Of a stretch of 64,000 bases of DNA, positions 22,746-30,400 are shown piece after piece. Source of the DNA: Macropodus opercularis (lineage: Eukaryota; Chordata; Actinopteri; Anabantiformes; Osphronemidae). Every line of letters starts with the position of its first letter. Position 1 is the first letter of the stretch. A program made the translations under genes and the position numbers. The notes beneath the pieces are model-generated. The model searched no databases, was not told the DNA's origin, and worked only from the letters and a program-made list of their open reading frames with translations. The DNA is taken from positions 2,778,501-2,842,500 of the forward strand of contig CM061093.1 in NCBI GenBank assembly GCA_030770545.1, read 5' to 3'.

Positions 22746-23804
22746 ACTGTGGTTACCATAAAAACCAACATCTGTGGGGCCCTGTGACCACAACGTGCTA
22801 GGCAGAGCGTCTAACATATCTGCAGCCAACTCGTGATCAGATTTTTCACGGCCATGGTGCCGAGTTAGTAACTGATGTTCAAGTACAACCACATCAGATG
22901 TAGTTTGTGTGATTTTATAAGATGAGTGTTCAGGTGAGTATTGGACATTAGGAAGTTGCGTTGTTACCCAATCAGTACTTTCAGTCAATCGTTTGGCCAT
23001 CGGGCCTAGATCTTTATCCTGGTGTCCAGGATGTATTGCCAACGAGACATGAGGCACCGCCTCCGCACCCATCTCATACCAGGCAGCCTGATCTGCTGTC
23101 AACTGGACACTGCCCACTACTCCTTCTGGACCAATCAAAATAGCATTAGTGGAAATTTTCCATGTATGTCCTTGCAGTTTGTCCTGAAACATATCTTGAT
23201 ACCAATCTGTCTGTTCCCTGTCATAAAATAATGTAACATGGTAAGGGTCGGTCGGGGAGACATATGGGCTCAGTTGGGAGATCCAGGGTTTCCAGGCCAT
23301 GTATAAGGAAAGAAGACCGCCCCCTGCCGGGCCCTCCGGTTCCAATCGGCCCCAGTATACGTCAGCGCCCACATTCGTCGAGGCTTCCTGCATCAGCCAC
23401 TGACCAGCCACTGACAAACTTTTCTTGGAGCAATTAGTGGATTCACCGTTGGGAAACGATACAATCACACCGTCAGGTGAACAAAGAATTGAAACGCCCA
23501 GTCGAACCAACAAGTCTCTCCCCATCAAATTGACTGGGGTGCCATTTGAAACAACAAAACGATGCCGTATGGATTGGCCGGCCACTCGGACCGGCAGAGG
23601 TTGGGTTAATGGCAGTTTGACAGGTTCCCCAGAGAAACCAACTAGTTCAACAGTCTTAGATGATAGGTCCTTCTTTTCCACTCTCACATTCAGAGTGGAG
23701 AAAGTCGCGCCTGTGTCCACCAGAAAGGGCAGTCTTGTCTGTTTTATTGTCAAGGATAACAACGGGTCTGCCCTCCCGTCGTCTAGGCTTCTCTGTGGGC
23801 TTCT
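22713..23804 (-). CDS. pro: ERV-B protease plus 2H phosphoesterase-like domain (readthrough product, broken in RT)
   Basis: The frame is the same as gag and is open from the base after the gag TGA. There is no ATG before the active site, so it would be made as a Gag-Pro readthrough product. In residues counted from the TTG codon at 23762, the aspartic protease shows DTG at 16-18, the flap VGFSG at 41-45 and GRDLL at 81-85. Downstream, PYHVTLFY (His 175, bases 23238-23240) and PHVSLAIH (His 238, bases 23049-23051) match the paired H-hydrophobic-(T/S)-hydrophobic signature of 2H phosphoesterases (LigT, AKAP7, viral ns2-type enzymes), 63 residues apart with an alternating hydrophobic pattern. 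A LWSQGPTDVGF block then leads to reverse transcriptase, but a deletion of about 50 bases relative to ERV-A breaks the frame there. Protease identity is firm; the 2H assignment rests on motifs. Confidence 0.85.
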   Translation of the reverse strand, partial: RSPQRSLDDGRADPLLSLTIKQTRLPFLVDTGATFSTLNVRVEKKDLSSKTVELVGFSGEPVKLPLTQPLPVRVAGQSIRHRFVVSNGTPVNLMGRDLLVRLGVSILCSPDGVIVSFPNGESTNCSKKSLSVAGQWLMQEASTNVGADVYWGRLEPEGPAGGGLLSLYMAWKPWISQLSPYVSPTDPYHVTLFYDREQTDWYQDMFQDKLQGHTWKISTNAILIGPEGVVGSVQLTADQAAWYEMGAEAVPHVSLAIHPGHQDKDLGPMAKRLTESTDWVTTQLPNVQYSPEHSSYKITQTTSDVVVLEHQLLTRHHGREKSDHELAADMLDALPSTLWSQGPTDVGFYGNHSINRKLKQRQG

Positions 23805-25916
23805 TCATTGTTGGGGGAAATCCTCTGGTTCCCACACAGGAAACTGACCCCCTGGTGCAAGACTGGCGTGAGGTGCAACATGTGATCCTCTATTTGGTAG
23901 ACCTCTTCCACGCTGTCCTCGTCCCCTCGGACCAGGTCCCATGTTTGCATGAGTCATGGGACATTCTCTGGCGAAATGCCCCGGCTGACCGCAGCAGTAG
24001 CATATCCACTCCCCCGACATGCCCCTTCCCCTCCCGGATCCCCGTCCCAGATAGCCACGGCCCCCCCTGGGTTGACCCCTACCGTACTGCTGTGGGTAAT
24101 ATGAGCCTTGTGTATTGGATGGCCCGTGTCCATACTGAGGGTGGCCTGGAACCCAGAATGGAGAGGGCAATAAATCTGGGTTATCAGGAACCTGTGTAGC
24201 CTGTTGCAACATCTGTTTTTCTACCTTATCTTTCTTCTTAACATCATTAGTCTCTTGTCTTACCTTCTGTAACTGTAACCTAAGCAGCTGTTTTTTCAAT
24301 TCCTCCATTTCTGAACCTTCCTCTTCCTCTTTCTGCTGTGCCTTATGTAAATGGTGCAACAGGTGGCGTTCCCACGTCTCAGTGGAACCTCCCGGTGCAT
24401 CTGGATTATCTTCCATGCTTTGTCTTACTTCTTTTGACACTCCCTTTAACACTGCTCGCCTGAACAACTCCTCTTGCATTTGAGTGGAGTGTGGGTGCAC
24501 CCCCGTAGCATCAACCCATTCTGTTTTACACCTATGTAAAAAAGTGGCCGGTTTCTCCCCCTTCTTAGGTGTACACGTGATCTGATGTGTCTGGCCTCTA
24601 GGGGCCGGGAAACGTTCTCTCATAGCTCTACCCACATTTGTGGCCCACTGGTCAAATGGCTCACTATCATCTACCATCAACAGTCCTGCTCTTGCCTCTA
24701 TTTGTTCTACTTCCCAGGTGGACATAATCTGCCCCATCAGGGCCCTCCAATCACCTACTCCCAGTCTCTGGCCCATGGTCAACTGCTCCAACTTGCTCAA
24801 CCACCTTCCCCCACCCTCTGTGGGATGTGGAAGTTTCTCTAAAATTGCTGTCATGTCCCCAAACTGCCATGGTTTATATTGGATTCTGCCCCCTTTTGAA
24901 AGCAAGGGGTATTGGTGGTGTATGTGGTCACCACCTGGTGCTGAATTACGTCTAGGTCTAAGGTCATATCTATGGGACACGGGTGGCTCATCTGTGTGTG
25001 TTGTCAGTTTTCCCTTAATGGTGACGTCAATCCCTGCTTGACTCCTCCTTTCACTCTCCTCTTGTCTCCTACTTTCCCTTCTTCTCCTGTTTCTAAAAGC
25101 TTCCTCTCCTTCTTCGTCACTTTGCATGCTTCTACTTTCTCCTTCTAACTCTATCCCTGACTTCCATCCTATTGCCTGTTCCTCCTTCCTCATCTCTTTT
25201 CTCTTAATTAATTCCTGATCTTGCTGCTGAGCTGCAGCAAGCGCACGCATCGTTTCCCTAGTTTCGTTATCTCTGCTCCAATCTACTCCACTGGCTCCTC
25301 CACTGTCCTGCTGCTCCTCTACATCTAACTGACCTCCCTTCACATTCCACAGAGGCATCTGTTTATACGGTGGGGGCAGCGTAGTAAGTGCAGATGTGTG
25401 CTTTAAATCAGGATAGATGTTTACATATGTCGGTGGTCGTGTCTGCCCTACTGTGGTGTGTGGTGTTAACTCTGTCTCCTGTTTTTTCACTGAACTATCA
25501 GTGAGTTCCTGTTGTTTGTCTTTCCCTATTTTTGCAATAATTTTAGTTCCCCATGCTGCCAATGCCATATTGTGCACTATACGCCTATTTTCCTCTTTTT
25601 GTTCTAATTCTGTTTTCCACTTTCTCTTCACGATTAAACCTTTTACTTCTTCTTTGCTGTGTTCTTTTGTTGCCTGTAATGCAGCCACATCCTCCCTGGC
25701 TAAAACTTCTGCTAGATCTCCTCTGTCCTCATCTTTCCAAACTCCCTTCTTTTTTAATTCTTCATATTTACCATCATAAATTTTTCTTTGTCGATCTCGA
25801 TCTTTCTTTTCAAAACCACTTATCAACTGTTCACGAGCTTTTTTCCACTGATTCAACATTGTCAGTGGCCTGCAGCCGCCTTCATCAACACCCTCTAGAT
25901 CAAATTCACTCTCCAT
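23805..25916 (-). CDS. gag: ERV-B Gag polyprotein (intact, 703 codons)
   Basis: Structural polyprotein that would assemble the virus core. The ATG has a strong context (A at -3, G at +4). Residue 2 is Glu, so the usual N-myristoylation glycine is missing. Residues 20-130 are Lys/Glu-rich and helical. Two PPxY late-domain motifs (PPTY 161-164, PPPY 181-184) would recruit NEDD4-type ligases for budding. A capsid-like region spans about 340-510, with a basic coiled stretch about 520-570. An Arg/Gly-rich tract surrounds one CX2CX4HX4C zinc knuckle (639-652), the nucleocapsid RNA-binding motif. No stop or frameshift interrupts the frame. It ends in TGA and the same frame continues into protease. 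At 703 codons it is longer than a typical gammaretroviral Gag because of the extended N-terminal part. Confidence 0.95.
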   Translation of the reverse strand: MESEFDLEGVDEGGCRPLTMLNQWKKAREQLISGFEKKDRDRQRKIYDGKYEELKKKGVWKDEDRGDLAEVLAREDVAALQATKEHSKEEVKGLIVKRKWKTELEQKEENRRIVHNMALAAWGTKIIAKIGKDKQQELTDSSVKKQETELTPHTTVGQTRPPTYVNIYPDLKHTSALTTLPPPYKQMPLWNVKGGQLDVEEQQDSGGASGVDWSRDNETRETMRALAAAQQQDQELIKRKEMRKEEQAIGWKSGIELEGESRSMQSDEEGEEAFRNRRRRESRRQEESERRSQAGIDVTIKGKLTTHTDEPPVSHRYDLRPRRNSAPGGDHIHHQYPLLSKGGRIQYKPWQFGDMTAILEKLPHPTEGGGRWLSKLEQLTMGQRLGVGDWRALMGQIMSTWEVEQIEARAGLLMVDDSEPFDQWATNVGRAMRERFPAPRGQTHQITCTPKKGEKPATFLHRCKTEWVDATGVHPHSTQMQEELFRRAVLKGVSKEVRQSMEDNPDAPGGSTETWERHLLHHLHKAQQKEEEEGSEMEELKKQLLRLQLQKVRQETNDVKKKDKVEKQMLQQATQVPDNPDLLPSPFWVPGHPQYGHGPSNTQGSYYPQQYGRGQPRGGRGYLGRGSGRGRGMSGEWICYCCGQPGHFARECPMTHANMGPGPRGRGQRGRGLPNRGSHVAPHASLAPGGQFPVWEPEDFPQQ

Positions 25917-25942
25917 TTTTCTCCTCCTGAGATTTCACTTCT

Positions 25943-25960
25943 CTCACTCACAGGAGTGAG
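25943..25960 (-). other. Hairpin 5' of gag start
   Basis: CTCACTC and GAGTGAG pair perfectly around a 4-base loop, 26 bases before the gag ATG. It is followed upstream by a CAAA microsatellite at 25970-26000. Confidence 0.5.
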
Positions 25961-25969
25961 AAAGAAAAA

Positions 25970-26000
25970 ACAAACAAACAAACAAACAAGCAAACAAAAC
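25970..26000. repeat. (CAAA)n microsatellite
   Basis: About seven CAAA units with one G substitution, located in the ERV-B leader. Confidence 0.9.
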
Positions 26001-26090
26001 ACTTTGTTATCACCGTTAGATTTCCACTCTCTCACCGGTGACTTTTCAACTCTTCAACACATCAACAACTATTCCACTAACTTGCAATAT

Positions 26091-26564
26091 TTTAAGGGAG
26101 CACCAAATCCCTAGGGGTCCTACACCCGGAATCTTTCAGACACTGCCCCTTTTTTTTTTCTTTTTGTTATTAATTTGTGTCTGTAGCTTTCCAACTGGTG
26201 GCCGTAATTTTAGTTGTATCACAACAGAGGTTCACAACTCAGTCTTTTAAGGGAGCACCAAATCCCTAGGTTCTACCAAACCGGAATCTTTCAGACACTT
26301 CACCCTTTTTTTTTTTGTCTTTTAATTTTTAATTTGTGTCTGCAGTTTTCCAACTAGTGGCCGTAATTTTAGTTGTATCACAACAGAGGTTCACAACTCA
26401 GTCTTTTAAGGGAGCACCAAATCCCTAGGTTCTACCAAACCGGAATCTTTCAGACACTTCCCTTTTTTTTTTTTCTTTTTGTTTTTAATTTGTGTCTGCA
26501 GTTTTCCAACTAGTGGCCGTAATTTTAGTTGTATCACTACCACAACAGAGGTTCACAACTCAGT
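26091..26564 (-). repeat. Three tandem 155-160 bp repeats in the ERV-B leader
   Basis: Three head-to-tail copies start with TTTAAGGGAGCACCAAAT (plus-strand reading) at 26091, 26246 and 26405. Each holds a T-run of 9-12 bases, so the viral RNA would carry A-runs. The second and third copies are closer to each other than to the first. They lie between the primer site and gag, where retroviral packaging and nuclear export signals sit; no function can be assigned from sequence. Confidence 0.9.
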
Positions 26565-26569
26565 ATTTT

Positions 26570-26589
26570 AATGTCCTTGTCAGGACATT
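26570..26589 (-). other. Leader hairpin, 8-bp stem with GACA loop
   Basis: AATGTCCT and AGGACATT pair perfectly around a four-base loop, which reads GACA on the viral RNA strand. It lies in the leader, between the splice donor and the tandem repeats. Packaging hairpins of gammaretroviruses have short GACG-type loops, so this is a candidate packaging or dimerisation element. Confidence 0.5.
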
Positions 26590-26815
26590 ATAGGCACCAC
26601 ACCCGTGATTTCACTTCTCTTATCCTTTTTACTCTTTTACTTTTAACTTATCTCTTATCCTTTTTCTTTTTTACTTTTAACTTTACTCTTATCCTTTTTC
26701 TTTTTTAATTAATTATTATTCTTCAAATTTTAATTTACAGAACTGGATTCCTATCCATGACACAGTTATTTTAGAGTTTTCAATATGCAGAAATTTGAAA
26801 CTTAACAGGTTTTCT

Positions 26816-26824
26816 GCTTACCTT
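26816..26824 (-). promoter_or_regulatory. Candidate proviral splice donor
   Basis: On the minus strand CAAG|GTAAGC lies about 70 bases after the primer site, a near-perfect donor. Retroviruses of this layout use a leader donor to make env mRNA. A possible acceptor (TTGCAG after a pyrimidine stretch, with an AACTAAC branch-like box) is at 22497-22502. Confidence 0.5.
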
Positions 26825-26893
26825 GTTTTTGCCCGGGCTACTGTGTCACAAACAGGTCCTCAGTTCTCGTTCCAAATCTGTCTCTCCTTCACC

Positions 26894-26911
26894 ATCACGT
26901 CGGGGTCACCA
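26894..26911 (-). other. ERV-B primer binding site, tRNA-Trp type
   Basis: Minus-strand TGGTGACCCCGACGTGAT starts three bases inside the 5' LTR. It is complementary to the 3' end of tRNA-Trp and equals the 18-base site known from avian sarcoma/leukosis viruses. The element thus probably primed with tRNA-Trp, unlike the tRNA-Pro-like site of ERV-A. Confidence 0.85.
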
Positions 26912-26994
26912 AATTGTTGAGCTGCTCTCCCAATCCCAGCTCTGCGCGTTCGTTGAATGATGAGGAGAAACGTCTGATAAAAATCAGTCTTACT

Positions 26995-27000
26995 TTTATT
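26995..27000 (-). terminator. LTR poly(A) signal AATAAA
   Basis: A perfect AATAAA on the minus strand about 110 bp downstream of the TATA-like box; the matching site in the 3' LTR is 21599-21604. Its place between the TATA box and the U5 end fits a functional R-region signal. Confidence 0.7.
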
Positions 27001-27110
27001 TCAAACTTGAAGAATAATAATGTACAGGCCTGGGTCAGTCTGTCCCTATACTATACAGCATATAGTCAGGGCACGAAGTCTGACTGACACTGTCTGTCCC
27101 TCGACCCACA

Positions 27111-27120
27111 CTTTTATGCT
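27111..27120 (-). promoter_or_regulatory. LTR TATA-like box
   Basis: AGCATAAAAG on the minus strand within U3 of the 5' LTR, the only good TATA-like element in the LTR that also stands at a sensible distance before the poly(A) signal. The duplicate in the 3' LTR is at 21715-21724. Confidence 0.55.
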
Positions 27121-27464
27121 GGACAGAGCGTCTTTCTGTGGTGTAACAGGATCCTGATTCCGTGGTCTGGTGTTCGTCTCCATGGCTGGTTTATTGGTGT
27201 CTTATCTTCTCCGTTGCTTTGTGGTCCCATCACCTATGGATCCAAGCACATTCCTTCTGCAGACATTCACATGTTTCACTCCCTACTTATCTTATTTTCT
27301 GCCGTGTCTGGGTGCATCTGGTTCCTCTACTATTCTCTAAATCTGATGTGTGTGTTTCAAACTATACTTTAATGCAATCGGCTTGTTCTGTTTTCTGCAT
27401 GCATCCTACTATCTAAGCTTTCAACTACTATTTTAACTACTACTTAACTATTTAGATTCCTACA

Positions 27465-30400
27465 CACCACTTTTGGGGAAATAAGTCCTTGAATTGCTTC
27501 CAAATTCTCATTTCTTACACAGCCAATACATTGGATTTTGGACTTTCTTGACTCCCTTTTATATCATCATGGCCTGTACCTGGGGTTATGCAACTGCAAT
27601 CTGTTTACCCAGCAAGGTCCAGGCTTCTATTTGTTCCTCAAAGCACCTTTCCACCCTCCGCCACGTTTGGGGAAATAAGCCCTTGAATTGCTTCCAAATT
27701 CTCATTTCTTACACAGCCAATACATTGGATTTTGGACTTTCTTGACTCCCTTTTATATCATCATGGCCTGTACCTGGGGTTATGCAACTGCACTTTGTTT
27801 GCCCAGCAAGGTCCAGGCTTCTATTTGTTCCTCAAAGCACCTTTCCACCTTCGGTGAAATAAGTCCTTGAATTGCTTCCAAATTCTCATTTCTTACACAG
27901 CCAATACATTGGATTTTGGACTTTCTTGACTCCCTTTTATATCATCATGGCCTGTACCTGGGGTTATGCAACTGCAATCTGTTTACCCAGCAAGGTCCAG
28001 GCTTCTATTTGTTCCTCAAAGCACCTTTCCACCTTCCACCACTTTTGAGGAAATAAGCCCTTGAATTGCTTCCAAATTCTCATTTCTTACACAGCCAATA
28101 CATTGGATTTTGGACTTTCTTGACTCCCTTATATCTCCTCATAGCCTGTACCCAGAATGATGCAAGTGAGCTCTGTTGATTCTTTATGATCACAGTGTCC
28201 ATTTGTTCTTGAATGCAGTTTTCCACCTTCCACCACATTTGAGGAAATAAGCCCTTGAATTGCTTCCAAATTCTCATTTCTCACACAGCCAATACATTGG
28301 ATTTTGGACTTTCTTGACTCCCTTTTATATCATCATGGCCTGTACCTGGGGTTATACAACTGCACTCTGTTTACCCAGCAAGGTCCAGGCTTTTATTTGT
28401 TCCTCAAAGCACCTTTCCACCTTCGGTGAAATAAGTCCTTGAATTGCTTCCAAATTCTCATTTCTTACACAGCCAATACATTGGATTTTGGACTTTCTTG
28501 ACTCCCTTTTATATCATCATGGCCTGTACCTGGGGTTATGCAACTGCAATCTGTTTACCCAGCAAGGTCCAGGCTTCTATTTGTTCCTCAAAGCACCTTT
28601 CCACCTTCCACCACTTTTGAGGAAATAAGCCCTTGAATTGCTTCCAAATTCTCATTTCTTACACAGCCAATACATTGGATTTTGGACTTTCTTGACTCCC
28701 TTATATCTCCTCATAGCCTGTACCCAGAATGATGCAAGTGAGCTCTGTTGATTCTTTATGATCACAGTGTCCATTTGTTCTTGAATGCAGTTTTCCACCT
28801 TCCACCACATTTGAGGAAATAAGCCCTTGAATTGCTTCCAAATTCTCATTTCTCACACAGCCAATACATTGGATTTTGGACTTTCTTGACTCCCTTTTAT
28901 ATCATCATGGCCTGTACCTGGGGTTATGCAACTGCAATCTGTTTACCCAGCAAGGTCCAGGCTTCTATTTGTTCCTCAAAGCACCTTTCCACCTTCCACC
29001 ACTTTTGAGGAAATAAGCCCTTGAATTGCTTCCAAATTCTCATTTCTTACACAGCCAATACATTGGATTTTGGACTTTCTTGACTCCCTTATATCTCCTC
29101 ATAGCCTGTACCCAGAATGATGCAAGTGAGCTCTGTTGATTCTTTATGATCACAGTGTCCATTTGTTCTTGAATGCAGTTTTCCACCTTCCACCACATTT
29201 GAGGAAATAAGCCCTTGAATTGCTTCCAAATTCTCATTTCTTACACAGCCAATACATTGGATTTTGGACTTTCTTGACTCCCTTTTATATCATCATGGCC
29301 TGTACCTGGGGTTATGCAACTGCAATCTGTTTACCCAGCAAGGTCCAGGCTTCTTTTTGTTCCTCAAAGCACCTTTCCACCTTCCACCACTTTTGAGGAA
29401 ATAAGCCCTTGAATTGCTTCCAAATTCTCATTTCTTACACAGCCAATACATTGGATTTTGGACTTTCTTGACTCCCTTATATCTCCTCATAGCCTGTACC
29501 CAGAATGATGCAAGTGAGCTCTGTTGATTCTTTATGATCACAGTGTCCATTTGTTCCTGAATGCAGTTTTCCACCTTCCACCACTTTTGAGGAAATAAGC
29601 CCTTGAATTGCTTCCAAATTCTCATTTCTTACACAGCCAATACATTGGATTTTGGATTTTCTTGACTCCCTTTTACATCATCATGGCCTGTACCTGGGGT
29701 TATGCAACTGCAATCTGTGTACCCAGCAAGGTCCAGGCTTCTATTTGTTCCTCAAAGCACCTTTCCACCCTCCGCCACGTTTGGGGAAATAAGCCCTTGA
29801 ATTGCTTCCAAATTCTCATTTCTTACACAGCCAATACATTGGATTTTGGACTTTCTTGATTCCCTTTTATATCATCATAACCTGTACCCAGAGTGATGCA
29901 AGTGCCATGTGTTTACCCAGCAAGGTCCAAAGTTGTATTTTGTCCTGAAAGCAGCTTTCCACTGCTGACTACTTTTGGAGAAATAAGCCCTGGAATTGCT
30001 TCCAAATTCTCATTCATTACACAGCCAATACATGGGAATATGGAATTTCTCTACAGGTTTATATCTCCTCATAGCCTGTACCCAGAATGATGCAAGTGAG
30101 CTCTGTTGATTCTTTATGATCACAGTGTCCATTTGTTCCTGAATGCAGTTTTCCACCTTCCACCACTTTTGAGGAAATAAGCCCTTGAATTGCTTCCAAA
30201 TTCTCATTTCTTACACAGCCAATACATTGGATTTTGGACTTTCTTGACTCCCTTTTATATCATCATAGCCTGTACCTGAGTTATGCAACTGCAATCTGTT
30301 TACCCAGCAAGGTCCAGGCTTCTATTTGTTCCTCAAAGCACCTTTCTACCTTCCACCACTTTTGAGGAAATAAGCCCTTGAATTGCTTCCAAATTCTCAT

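Larger units (their letters stand above)
21519..27464 (-). mobile_element. ERV-B: recent, internally deleted endogenous retrovirus
   Basis: A 5946-bp provirus on the minus strand, inserted in a satellite monomer. Both LTRs are 550 bp, begin TG and end CA (minus strand TGTAGG...AACA), and look identical. The flanking CACC is duplicated (21515-21518 and 27465-27468) relative to the intact satellite monomer, a 4-bp target duplication. Internal order from the 5' side: primer site, A-rich leader, gag, TGA, protease, 2H-like domain, broken RT, integrase C-terminus, truncated env TM, polypurine tract. LTR identity implies a recent insertion or LTR conversion. The gag-protease readthrough layout, zinc knuckle and 4-bp duplication resemble gamma/epsilon-type retroviruses. 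Confidence 0.95.
26915..27464 (-). mobile_element. ERV-B 5' LTR
   Basis: Upstream LTR in the sense of the provirus. A TATA-like CATAAAAG lies at about 27111-27119 and an AATAAA poly(A) signal at 26995-27000, both read on the minus strand. This places U3 at roughly 27464-27086, R at about 27085-26975 and U5 down to 26915. No difference from the 21519-22068 copy was noticed. Confidence 0.95.

Noticed and set aside
25417..25930. Plus-strand open frames across ERV-B gag
   Set aside because: They are antisense shadows of the intact minus-strand gag and have Cys/Phe/Ser-rich composition without domains.
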